Source: JAKZRT01 sp965247915
Lineage (GTDB): Bacteria > Pseudomonadota > Alphaproteobacteria > Rhodobacterales > Rhodobacteraceae
DNA length: 64,000 bases
Assembly: GCA_965247915.1 (NCBI GenBank)
Contig: OZ252048.1
Coordinates: 310,001 to 374,000, forward strand
Direction of reading: 5' to 3'
The notes beneath the pieces are model-generated. The model did no database searches. It had not been told where the DNA came from and saw only the letters and a program-made list of their open reading frames with translations. Below are positions 15,778-23,519 of the stretch, piece after piece (position 1 is the stretch's first letter; each line of letters starts with the position of its first letter). Made by a program: the position numbers and the translations under genes.

Positions 15778-17337
15778 TTACTGGTTCACCTGGATTTCAC
15801 CACCGCGCAGCGGAATCACGTAGGGCCGCTGTGCGATCGGAATGTCGAAGGAAACGCCGTCGCGCATAGCGTAAAGCTCGTGCGGCTTGTAAAGCAGGAG
15901 CCAGCCCGACTCCTTCTCCGACACCTCCAGCAGGCGTTGATAGGCTGCGCGGCGCTCTGCCGGGTCGGGTGCGTAACGCGCCTTTTCGTAGTTGGCTTCC
16001 CATTCGGGGTGCGAGGGGACCCAGAGATTGCGCTGCGCCGCCCACGATGTTTTTGACCAGTGGGTGTCAAACGCGCCCATCGGGTCCGGGTAGTACATGG
16101 GGTTCGACCAGGTGCGGAAGTTAACGTGGCCGTGGGCACGACCAGAGGAGTCAAGTTCCTTGGTTGCGTGGAAGGTGGCCCAGTCCTCCTCCACCAGGCG
16201 CAGGTTCAAGCCGCACTCGTCGGCCCACTGCTGCTGGATCACCTGCGCGGCGAGATCGCCATATAGGTAGTAATTGCCGGCATGCGAAAGGACCATCTCC
16301 TCGCCGTCGTAGCCCGACTCCGCGAGCAGTCGACGCGCTTCCTCAGGGTCGTACTTGATGTGTTCAAACCCCTCAATGTAGAGCGGTGCGCCGTACTCGG
16401 GGAACTGGTGCGCGGTTGGCTTCCCGGCCAGGCCGCCCCATAGGCCGTCGACCAGCGCCTGACGGTCAGTGCAGAGGCGCAATGCCTTGCGGACCAGCGG
16501 GTTGTCGGTGGGCGGATTGTTCTGGTGGATGAGCCACACGTGGAACATGGGCCAGGTAACGCCCTGGACGCGGAAGCCCTCGGTGGGGATCGCCGACGCC
16601 TGGTCGGGTGGAATGTTGGCGACAATGTCGAATTCGCCGTTCACGAGGCCGGTGACGCGGCTGGCCACTTCGGGCACATGGAGCATGGTGACCTTGTCTA
16701 GCGCGGCCGGTTCACCCCAATGGTCGTCGAAGCGCTCAAGGACCAAGATTCGGCCCGGATCGAACTCAATCACTTCATAAGGGCCGGTTCCGACCGGGTT
16801 GAGCTTGGCCTCGTCGAAGCCCACTTCCGCTTGGTACTCTTTCGAAGCGATGCCGGCCGAGCGGGCCGAGATCAGGGTCAGAAACGCGGGCTCCTCACGA
16901 TGAGTATGGATGCGGACGGTGTGGCTGTCGACCACTTCCACGTTCGAGAAGTTGTAGTGCCAGCGGCCCCAGGCTGAGAAGAACTCAGGGTCCTCATGAT
17001 GATACACGCGGTTGAGCGAGAACTCGACGTCATGAGCGTCGAGAGTATCGCCGTTGTGGAACACCACGCCTTCGCGCAGTTTTAGTTCCCACACAGTTGG
17101 CTCGAGTTGGGCCCACTCTGTGGCAAGGCCGGGCTTGAACGACAATGGAGTGGAGAAGCTGTCGCGCTCGATCAGCGTGTCATAGATATGGTAGAGCATC
17201 GGCGCCCCGGAGTTGCCGGTGTTGTCTTGGGGGTCAAGGCCCTTTTCGAAAACGGGAAGTGCGATGCGAATCTCTTTCGCCTCGGCCCCGAAAGCAGCCA
17301 TCGCTGCTAGGGCGGAGATGATTAACAAATTCTTCAT
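15778..17337 (-). CDS. peptide-type ABC importer substrate-binding protein
   Basis: 519 aa periplasmic binding protein of the DppA/OppA family (solute-binding family 5). The signal peptide is MKNLLIISALAAMAAFGAEA. Family landmarks: PTVWELKLREGVVFHNGDTL near residue 80 and NPVGTGPYEVIEFDPGRILV. It captures solute and delivers it to the two permeases. ATG 17337 is chosen because it starts the signal peptide and aaggaaagagacc lies upstream; an earlier in-frame start at 17415 lies inside the IS and is rejected. The IS begins 41 bases upstream of the start, so the native promoter is gone and transcription, if any, must begin in or beyond the IS. Confidence 0.92.
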   Translation of the reverse strand: MKNLLIISALAAMAAFGAEAKEIRIALPVFEKGLDPQDNTGNSGAPMLYHIYDTLIERDSFSTPLSFKPGLATEWAQLEPTVWELKLREGVVFHNGDTLDAHDVEFSLNRVYHHEDPEFFSAWGRWHYNFSNVEVVDSHTVRIHTHREEPAFLTLISARSAGIASKEYQAEVGFDEAKLNPVGTGPYEVIEFDPGRILVLERFDDHWGEPAALDKVTMLHVPEVASRVTGLVNGEFDIVANIPPDQASAIPTEGFRVQGVTWPMFHVWLIHQNNPPTDNPLVRKALRLCTDRQALVDGLWGGLAGKPTAHQFPEYGAPLYIEGFEHIKYDPEEARRLLAESGYDGEEMVLSHAGNYYLYGDLAAQVIQQQWADECGLNLRLVEEDWATFHATKELDSSGRAHGHVNFRTWSNPMYYPDPMGAFDTHWSKTSWAAQRNLWVPSHPEWEANYEKARYAPDPAERRAAYQRLLEVSEKESGWLLLYKPHELYAMRDGVSFDIPIAQRPYVIPLRGGEIQVNQ

Positions 17338-17378
17338 GACGGTCTCTTTCCTTTTTTTTGCATGGCTTACCCCCAAAC

Positions 17379-18025
17379 GGCGTTGTTGCACGGATCGGGT
17401 GTCAAGTGTTAACACAGGCTTTTGCCACGACCACGGATATGCTTAATGCCGCATAAATTCAACACCTCCCGCCGGCACAAGTTTGCGAAGAAGAAATATC
17501 GGGTGACGAACTGGTGCGGGTATAATGAAAGCCTGCGAAATCGTGGTGATTTGACGGTCTGGATCACAGGGGATGCGCGAAAGCACTGGGCTGCACCACG
17601 GCGCAGGTCGCGCGGCGGCCAGCCGCGATACTCGGATCTGGCGATCACGATGTGCCTGACGCTGGGCATGGTTTACAGGTTGCCGCTGCGCCAGACCCAA
17701 GGGCTGATACGCAGCATATCAAAGCTGATGCTGCTGGAAATTTCAGTTCCTGATTTCTCGACCCTGTCGCGCCGAGGGCGTGGTCTGAGCCTTCCGGCAA
17801 GGCCCAAAATCAAAATAACAGATCCGGTCCACTTGGCCATCGACAGTACGGGTTTGAAGGTTTTCGATGAGGGTGAGTGGCTGCAAAGCAAGTATAATGT
17901 AAAGGCCAAACGCAAACGGTGGCGTAAACTTCACCTTGATCTGAACCTTGTGACTGGCGATATCGTTTGTTCGGATTTAACGCTGGATGACGTTGGCGAT
18001 CCAACAGTGCTGCCTGATCTATTAA
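17379..18025 (+). mobile_element. IS5 family (IS903-type) element, copy 2, left part
   Basis: 647 bp matching copy 1 (3803-4449) with about five base differences. It ends abruptly after attaa, where an IS1380 element begins. The rest resumes at 21327; 73 bp of the element (4450-4522 in copy 1) are missing from copy 2. Confidence 0.88.
17446..18025 (+). pseudogene. IS5 family transposase, 5' part, interrupted
   Basis: Codons 1-193 of the same transposase as at 3870-4847, from MPHKFNTSRRHK to VLPDLL. The first catalytic acid is present but the second and third lie beyond the break. The open frame reads on 68 bases into the IS1380 element before stopping. One substitution from copy 1 is visible (HLGLN to HLDLN). 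Confidence 0.88.
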
Positions 18026-19683
18026 CCCGCATTCCCCAGATGGATGCCCGTTTCTTCACCCGCAGAAGCGTGATATACTCGATTATACAATGAGTTAACC
18101 GGGGTGGAGCGGGAATTTGCGAGCGAACGCGACGGGTGAAGTACAAACAAGCCCTCTTCGGTTCCAATTCGACTGCTCGGTCAAGGTCGCGTTCCGTGGA
18201 TCGTCGATCAGTTCGGACGGCGGGCTATTGCTTCACCGCGAGTTGGACGACGCCCTCGGGCTGACGGACATGGTGGCGGGGCTGATCACCGATCCGCGCA
18301 CTGGCCGGAATGGCCGCCACAATCTCGCCGGCCTTCTGCGCCAATCGGTTTTCCCACGCCTTGCCGGCTATGGGGACGTCAACGACGCCGACCGACCTGT
18401 GTGCCGTGATCCGGTGATGCGCCAACTCATCGGTGGACGTGCGGTGAAGCGGGGTGCGGCGTCGGCCAGCGCCATGGGTCGGTTCGAGACGAAGATGCTG
18501 ACCCGACCGGAGAACCTCGCCGCCCTCGCTGATCTGCCCGGCCGCTGGATCGACGCGGTGCATGACCGGAGGCCGCCGAAGAGCATCACGCTGGATATGG
18601 ACAGCTCCGAGAGCCCTGTGCATGGCGATCAGGAAGGTGCAATGTGGAACGGGCATTTCCAATCCAAGTGCCTGCACCCACTGTTCGTGTTCAACCAGTT
18701 CGGCGATCTGGAGCGATGTGCGCTGCGTCCCGGCAATGTCCACAGCGCCGATGGCTGGGAGGATGTGCTGCGCCCGGTGCTGGCAAGATATTCGAGCGAC
18801 ACGCGACCCTCGATCACCCGGCGCTATTTCCGAGGTGACGCCGCCTTTGCCATCCCTACGCTGTTCGATCTCCTGGAGGCCGAGGGCTGGGGTTACGCCA
18901 TCCGGATCAAGGGCAACAGCAAGCTCTATGAGCGGATTTCCTGGCTGCTGCGGCGCAGGCCGGGTCGGCCGTCGCACACGGTGATCCGCACCTACACCAG
19001 CTTCCAGTATCAGGCGGGAAGCTGGGTGAAGCCGCGCCGGGTGGTGTCCAAGGTCGAGTTCCATCCGGGCGAGTTGTTCCCGCGCGTCGGCTTCATCGTC
19101 ACCAATCGCAGCCTGCCCAATGAGCGGGTGCTGGCGTTCTACAACGGCCGGGGCACAGCCGAGCAGCACATCAAGGAGGGCAAGTACGCGCTCAAATGGA
19201 CGCGGCTTTCCTGCATGCGCTTTGCCGCCAACGCCGTCCGGCTACAGCTTCATGCCCTCGCCTACAATCTGGCGAACTTCCTGCGCACGCTGGCGACGCC
19301 CGATGCCGTGGAGCAATGGTCGCTGACGACGCTGAGGGAGAAGCTGGTCAAGATCGGTGCGAAAGTTGTCAGCCATGGCCGGTACGTCACATTTCAATTG
19401 GCCGAGGTTGCAGTCACAAGAAGCTTGTTCCAGAAAATCTTGAGCCTGACTGATGATCTACGACGAAGACCCGCTCCGGCGTAGGCCGAGGGAATCGACG
19501 GCAAGGAGATTGCGACACGAGAGGTGTGTCTGGATGGCAAGAGAAACGACCAAATGGCCTTCCACGCGCTGGCCGATTACCAAAATCATGTCATCGGATG
19601 GCTGCAATGGGAACAGAGTTCCCTTGGAGATGGGGCCGTGGTACGATTTCCGCGAATTTGGATGTCATCTGGGGAATGTCGGG
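18026..19683 (+). mobile_element. IS1380 family element
   Basis: About 1658 bp. The ends form an inverted repeat: cccg-cattccccagatg at 18026 and its complement with one extra base (cccgacattccccagatg) ending at 19683. Both outer edges touch taa-like bases but no clear 4-5-bp duplication can be matched, because the right neighbour is an unrelated ABC ATPase fragment rather than the other half of the IS5 copy. The roughly 200 bases after the transposase stop carry no gene. Confidence 0.8.
18117..19484 (+). CDS. IS1380 family transposase
   Basis: 455 aa DDE-type transposase of the IS1380/IS1247 group. Recognisable blocks: SSDGGLLLHRELDDALGL at the N-terminus, ITLDMDSSESPVHGDQEGA (first catalytic Asp), FRGDAAFAIPTLFDLLE (second) and GRGTAEQHIKEGKYALKW (Glu). 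Complete and probably functional. The first in-frame ATG lies close to the IS end; an alternative start a few codons downstream is possible. Confidence 0.88.
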   Translation: MRANATGEVQTSPLRFQFDCSVKVAFRGSSISSDGGLLLHRELDDALGLTDMVAGLITDPRTGRNGRHNLAGLLRQSVFPRLAGYGDVNDADRPVCRDPVMRQLIGGRAVKRGAASASAMGRFETKMLTRPENLAALADLPGRWIDAVHDRRPPKSITLDMDSSESPVHGDQEGAMWNGHFQSKCLHPLFVFNQFGDLERCALRPGNVHSADGWEDVLRPVLARYSSDTRPSITRRYFRGDAAFAIPTLFDLLEAEGWGYAIRIKGNSKLYERISWLLRRRPGRPSHTVIRTYTSFQYQAGSWVKPRRVVSKVEFHPGELFPRVGFIVTNRSLPNERVLAFYNGRGTAEQHIKEGKYALKWTRLSCMRFAANAVRLQLHALAYNLANFLRTLATPDAVEQWSLTTLREKLVKIGAKVVSHGRYVTFQLAEVAVTRSLFQKILSLTDDLRRRPAPA

Positions 19684-19766
19684 TAAGAGAATGAGCATCA
19701 GAATTTGACTTTCGTATTTCAACTATGAATTATAGGCAACGCTACTGGCTGCTCTCGGGTGATTCC

Positions 19767-20183
19767 ATGTCCACGAGTCTCGCCCTTCGCGGTATAGATA
19801 AATTTTTTCCGACACTTGGAAGTGGGTCGCCGGTGCAGGTGCTTTTCGATTTCTCTTTTGAGGCGCGACCCGGCGAGTTTGTCGCCTTCCTCGGACCGAG
19901 CGGCTGCGGTAAGTCGACTGCTTTGCGACTGATTGCCGGGCTTGAGCGACCGCAGGCGGGAGAGATCGTAATCGACGGTCGCGTTGTGAATAACGTACCG
20001 CCTGCGCGCAGAAAATTGGCGATGGTGTTCCAGTCTTACGCGCTCTTTCCCCACCTTTCCGTGACCGAAAATATTGTCTTCGGGCTCAAAGTACGAGGGG
20101 TTCCCAAGAAGGAACGCAATCAGCGCCTTGAAGAAGTCGCAGCGCAGCTCGAACTGACTGATACCACCGAGCGGAATGCCTGA
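19767..20183 (+). pseudogene. sugar ABC importer ATPase, truncated (UgpC/MalK type)
   Basis: N-terminal 130 residues of an ABC ATPase: Walker A GPSGCGKSTALRLIAG, Q-loop VFQSYALFPHLSVTENI and the stretch NIVFGLKVRGVPKKERNQR typical of the carbohydrate-uptake CUT1 family. The signature, Walker B and TOBE regions are absent because the IS630 element starts at 20162. No permeases accompany it. It is stranded between IS1380 and IS630 inside a broken IS5 copy and cannot work; it is probably a relic of a larger segment carried with the element. Confidence 0.85.
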
Positions 20184-21326
20184 CTCACGTTGGGGATTCC
20201 CAAGCGGTCCGATCTCTGACTCAATGTGGTGAACCAATGAGGTTCGCCATGGCAGCGCCTATCGACTTACGGAACGATTTTGACAGCGTCTCACTGCGGC
20301 GCCTCGCGAAGAGGACCAGGGACGCGACCCAGAGCCGTCGTCTGCTGGCGTTGGCCGAGGTCTACGATGGTGGCAGCAGGACGGATGCGTCGCGGATCGG
20401 CGGCGTCGGTCTGCAGATCATTCGCGACTGGGTGCTGCGCTTCAACGCCCGCGGACCGGACGGGCTGGTCGATGGGAAGTCACCGGGCGCACCCTCGAAG
20501 CTCAACGCCGATCACCGCCGCGCACTGGCGGAGGTTGTTGAGGCCGGCCCGGTCCCGGCGGTCGACGGCGTCGTGCGCTGGCGGCGCAAGGACCTGGCGC
20601 GGTGGCTCTTGGAGACGTTCGCCATCTCGCTCGACGAGACCACGGTCGGGCGCGAGTTGAAGGCGCTCGGCTTCGCCAAGATCTCGGCGCGGCCGCGCCA
20701 CTACGCGCAAAACGAGCTGGCCGTCGAGGCTTTTAAAAAAAACTTCCCCGCCGAACTGGCGAAGATCCGGGCGAGGCTCCCGAAAGGCGTCGAGATAGAG
20801 CTGTGGTGGCAAGATGAAGCCCGCATCGGCCAGAAGAATAAGCTCACGCGCCGATGGGCCAGACGTGGCACGCGCCCGCGGGCGCCCCGCGACCAGCGCA
20901 CCGAATGGGCCTATATCTTCGGCGCGATCTGTCCCGCGAAGGGGAAGGGCGCCGGGCTGGTCATGCCCTGGTGCGACACCGACGCCATGGCGGCGCACCT
21001 CATCGAGATCAGTGCCGCCGTCGATCCCGGCGCCCATGCGGTGCTGATCGTCGATCAGGCCGGTTGGCACTTGACGCCCAAGCTGGCGATCCCCGACAAC
21101 ATCACCGTCCTGGCGCTGCCGCCACGATCGCCCGAGTTGAACCCGGTGGAGAATGTCTGGCAATTCATGCGCGACAACTGGTTGTCGAACCGGATCTTCA
21201 AATCCTACGAAGACATCGTCGCGCTGTGCTGCCAAGCCTGGAACAACCTCATCGACCAACCATGGAAGATCATGTCCCTCGGCATGCGCAAATGGGCGCA
21301 TGGGTTCTGATCAATGACCGTTGGTA
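20162..21326 (+). mobile_element. IS630 family element A
   Basis: About 1165 bp, ends TACCACCG and CCGTTGGTA (complementary over the terminal TACCA.CG). The right side is followed by TA-agg, matching a TA in the IS5 copy (cttaagg), as expected for the TA target of this family. The left neighbour (ctga, ABC ATPase) does not carry the matching flank, so material was lost or exchanged on the left after insertion. A 3' fragment of the same element is at 25123-25371. Confidence 0.75.
20249..21310 (+). CDS. IS630 family transposase
   Basis: 353 aa, single-frame transposase. N-terminal helix-turn-helix (RLLALAEVYDGGSRTDASRI, VGLQIIRDWVLRF), then a DDE core: WWQDEARIGQKN, VLIVDQAGWHL and LPPRSPELNPVENVW with the final Glu. 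ATG 20249 is preferred over 20237 because tgagg precedes it by about seven bases. Complete. Confidence 0.9.
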   Translation: MAAPIDLRNDFDSVSLRRLAKRTRDATQSRRLLALAEVYDGGSRTDASRIGGVGLQIIRDWVLRFNARGPDGLVDGKSPGAPSKLNADHRRALAEVVEAGPVPAVDGVVRWRRKDLARWLLETFAISLDETTVGRELKALGFAKISARPRHYAQNELAVEAFKKNFPAELAKIRARLPKGVEIELWWQDEARIGQKNKLTRRWARRGTRPRAPRDQRTEWAYIFGAICPAKGKGAGLVMPWCDTDAMAAHLIEISAAVDPGAHAVLIVDQAGWHLTPKLAIPDNITVLALPPRSPELNPVENVWQFMRDNWLSNRIFKSYEDIVALCCQAWNNLIDQPWKIMSLGMRKWAHGF

Positions 21327-21707
21327 TAAGGCACGATTTGGCGAGGCGGTTGAAATCATTATTCCTCCACCGAAGAACGCCATTCCAAGCCCGCAATCCA
21401 AGTGTTTTCCCTCACTTCGAGACCGACATATTGTTAAAATTCAAACTCATGGCCGCATGGCCTGGCAATCTGGCAGTGGCTACAATCAGCGCAGTAGAAT
21501 TGAGACACAGATGGGGCGCTGGAAGGCTATTATCGGGCCAAAACTGAAAGCCCGCTGTTTCGAAAATCAGCAAACGGAGGCCAAAATCGGCGTCGCCATT
21601 CTCAACAAAATGACCGAACTCGGCCGACCCGTGTTCAAACAAATCTCATAGCCTGTATCACGGGTAAGGGCGGCTTGCGACTATTGTCTGATCCATGCAA
21701 CAACGCC
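21327..21707 (+). mobile_element. IS5 family (IS903-type) element, copy 2, right part
   Basis: 381 bp matching copy 1 positions 4523-4903. It contains the 3' end of the transposase gene (FGEAVEIIIPPP to VFKQIS, stop at 21651, including the catalytic Glu in RIETQMGRW) without a start, then the right inverted repeat TGCAACAACGCC. The outer end abuts the duplicated kpsT bases. Confidence 0.88.
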
Positions 21708-21716
21708 CCCGCAATC
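21708..21716. repeat. 9-bp target-site duplication, right copy
   Basis: cccgcaatc immediately after the right IS terminus; partner of 3794-3802. It lies inside the kpsT coding sequence, complementary to codons reading DCG. Confidence 0.85.
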
Positions 21717-21887
21717 GGGGTTGACCGTGCCCGCGATCATTTTCAGCAGGGTTGATTTACCGGCCCCGTTGCGCCCCAGAAGCGCGATGCAGCGGCCCGT
21801 CGCAAAGGTAACATTCAGATCGTCGGCCACGCATTTGAGGCTGCCATTCGCTCGATAGGCCTTTGAGAGTTTGTGCAGCGTAATCAT
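21708..21887 (-). pseudogene. kpsT: capsule export ATPase KpsT, 5' part (split gene)
   Basis: First 60 codons of KpsT: MITLHKLSKAYR, then Walker A LLGRNGAGKSTLLKMIAG, ending NPDCG at the insertion border. The 3' part is at 3310-3802. It starts 6 bases after the kpsE stop, so kpsE-kpsT form one leftward operon. Without signature and Walker B the fragment cannot hydrolyse ATP. Confidence 0.9.
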
Positions 21888-21893
21888 CGGTGA

Positions 21894-23162
21894 TTATCGC
21901 CGGTCGCGCAGGCTGATCCATGTCAGCACCGCCAGCGACCAGCCCAGAAAAAGAAACCCCGCGACCAGGACCAAGATGCGCAGCCGGCGCGGATATTCCG
22001 CCGTCTCAGCCAGCGTCGGCGGCACATGCGCGGCCAGGTAACGGCTTTGCCGCCGCGCCTCGCCGCGGGCCCGGTCGAAGGCCGTGCGCGCGGCGATATA
22101 GGCTTGTTCGGCAAAGTTTCGTTCGATCGACAGGCGCTCGTAACTGCCGATCAGCGTGGCATAGACATCCGCCGCACCGCCGGCGCCGCCCAGACCGAGC
22201 TTGGCCTTTTCGCTGTCGATGCGCGCCTTTATCACCTCGACCTCGCGGCTGAGCCGGGTCAGCCGCGGGTCATCCGCCCTTGTGGTGCCGGCCAAGAGAT
22301 CGTGGTTGATAAGCGCGCGCGCCAGTTGCTCCTGCAAGGTGCTCAACAGCCCCATCTGCCCCTGCAGCCCCAGCGCCGGATCGACGATCTGATTGCGGTT
22401 GCGAAACTCGGTCAGCGCCGCATGGGCTGTGGCCAGCCGCGCTTCGGCCTCGTCGAGGTCCAGCTGCGCAAGCCGGATCGTGTCGGCCTGCGCGATCGCC
22501 GACAGCCGGTTTATCTCGTCGCTTCCGGTCGCGAAGATGGCGCGGGCGATGGCCCGCGCGTCGTGCGGATCAAAGGCGCGCGCCTGAACCGAGATCAGCC
22601 CGGTGCTGCCGTCGCGGCGCACCCGCACCATGCGTTCCCAATAGCGTTGCAGGTCTTCGATAGCGCCCGATCCGGTGTAGGTGAACACCGGATCAACGCG
22701 CGAACCGGGGCGGGTCCACAGCGCGCGCAGATCAAGATCGGCGTCAATGGCGGCGACCAGATCGTGGCTGCGCAGGTATTCATCCAGGATCGCCGCGTCG
22801 TCGGCGGTGTTGCCCGACAGGCGCGACATGCCGGCAAGGCCCGCGATCCCGCCCAGAAGGCCGCCCTCGGACACGCTGGATTGGCGTATCGAAAACCCGA
22901 CGCGGCTGGCGAACTGATCGGCGGCGCGCGTCCACAGATAACCGGCCGTCACGAGGGCAGGAAGGATCACGCCAAGCGCCAGCGACCAGAGCACCGACCA
23001 GTGCAGCCTGGTCATTGACGCGGGCGCCACCGGTGGCGGAGCGGCGAAGGCCGGGGGCGGTTGACGCGCCGCCGCAGGTTTCGGGCCTTGGGCCGGCGCG
23101 CCAGGCCCCGTGGCCGGCTGCGCCACGGGCCTGGGCCGCGGTTGCGTCAATACTTCAGCCAT
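21894..23162 (-). CDS. kpsE: capsule export inner-membrane protein KpsE/BexC/CtrB
   Basis: 422 aa polysaccharide co-polymerase-type protein. A long proline-rich cytoplasmic N-terminus (residues 1-50) is followed by a membrane helix (LWSLALGVILPALVTAGYLW), a periplasmic domain with helical coiled-coil stretches (QLDLDEAEARLATAHAALTE, SREVEVIKARIDSEKAK), and a C-terminal helix (LRILVLVAGFLFLGWSLAVL). It bridges the KpsMT ABC exporter to the outer membrane. ATG 23162 follows an in-frame TTG; either could start. Intact, but its partners kpsT and kpsM are both broken here. Confidence 0.88.
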   Translation of the reverse strand: MAEVLTQPRPRPVAQPATGPGAPAQGPKPAAARQPPPAFAAPPPVAPASMTRLHWSVLWSLALGVILPALVTAGYLWTRAADQFASRVGFSIRQSSVSEGGLLGGIAGLAGMSRLSGNTADDAAILDEYLRSHDLVAAIDADLDLRALWTRPGSRVDPVFTYTGSGAIEDLQRYWERMVRVRRDGSTGLISVQARAFDPHDARAIARAIFATGSDEINRLSAIAQADTIRLAQLDLDEAEARLATAHAALTEFRNRNQIVDPALGLQGQMGLLSTLQEQLARALINHDLLAGTTRADDPRLTRLSREVEVIKARIDSEKAKLGLGGAGGAADVYATLIGSYERLSIERNFAEQAYIAARTAFDRARGEARRQSRYLAAHVPPTLAETAEYPRRLRILVLVAGFLFLGWSLAVLTWISLRDRR

Positions 23163-23243
23163 CAATTTAGCCCATCATCGCGGGTGCCAGCAAAGGGTCA
23201 GCCCCGTCTGCAGGCCTAGCGAAATACAAATAACGAAGGGTAA
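23163..23243. promoter_or_regulatory. divergent kpsE / kpsM intergenic
   Basis: 81 bases between leftward kpsE and rightward kpsM. It must hold or overlap both promoters. An A/T-rich stretch (cgaaatacaaataacgaag, 23219-23237) is the best candidate region; no clear consensus boxes were assigned. Confidence 0.35.
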
Positions 23244-23519
23244 ATGCCGATGGTCCAGACCGGGCGCGCCGTGATGGCATTAATCCTTCGGGAAATGGCC
23301 ACCAGTTATGGCCGGTCCCCCGGCGGTTATGCCTGGGCGGTGCTCGAGCCATTAGCGGGCATCGCGCTTTTGACCGTGGTTCTGTCGGTGGCGTTTCACG
23401 CGCCGCCCCTGGGTTCAAGCTTTGCGCTTTTCTACATTTTCGGCCTGTCGATGGTGCTGATCGTTTTCGGGCTGATATTTCTCAGGCGGTATCATCGCAA
23501 CCTGATCGAGGCCGCGTGA
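23244..23519 (+). pseudogene. kpsM: capsule export permease KpsM with internal deletion
   Basis: 91 codons in one frame. Residues 1-67 match the N-terminus of ABC-2 capsule permeases (LILREMATSYGRSPGGYAWA, LEPLAGIALLTVV, FHAPPLGSSFALFY). The last 24 (GLSMVLIVFGLIFLRRYHRN) match their extreme C-terminus. About 165 residues of the usual 255-260, including most membrane helices, are missing, without a frame change and without any IS at the join. The product cannot form a channel. The stop overlaps the start of the following glycosyltransferase by one base (TGATG), so the deletion keeps translational coupling to it. Confidence 0.85.

Larger units (their letters stand above)
3803..21707. mobile_element. 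17.9-kb composite-transposon-like insertion in kpsT
   Basis: Bounded by direct copies of one IS5/IS903-type element (3803-4903, and 17379-18025 plus 21327-21707) and by a 9-bp duplication of kpsT sequence at the outer ends. Cargo is 4904-17378: a five-gene catabolic operon, a hydrolase remnant, a LysR regulator and a four-gene peptide-type ABC importer. The two kpsT halves outside match end to end, so the host gene was one piece before insertion. The bases inside the two IS copies (ataggccag after the left copy, ccccaaac before the right) differ, as expected for cargo rather than two independent insertions. It could have moved as a unit, or a single IS could have captured the cargo later by recombination; both give the same outer duplication. 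Confidence 0.75.
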
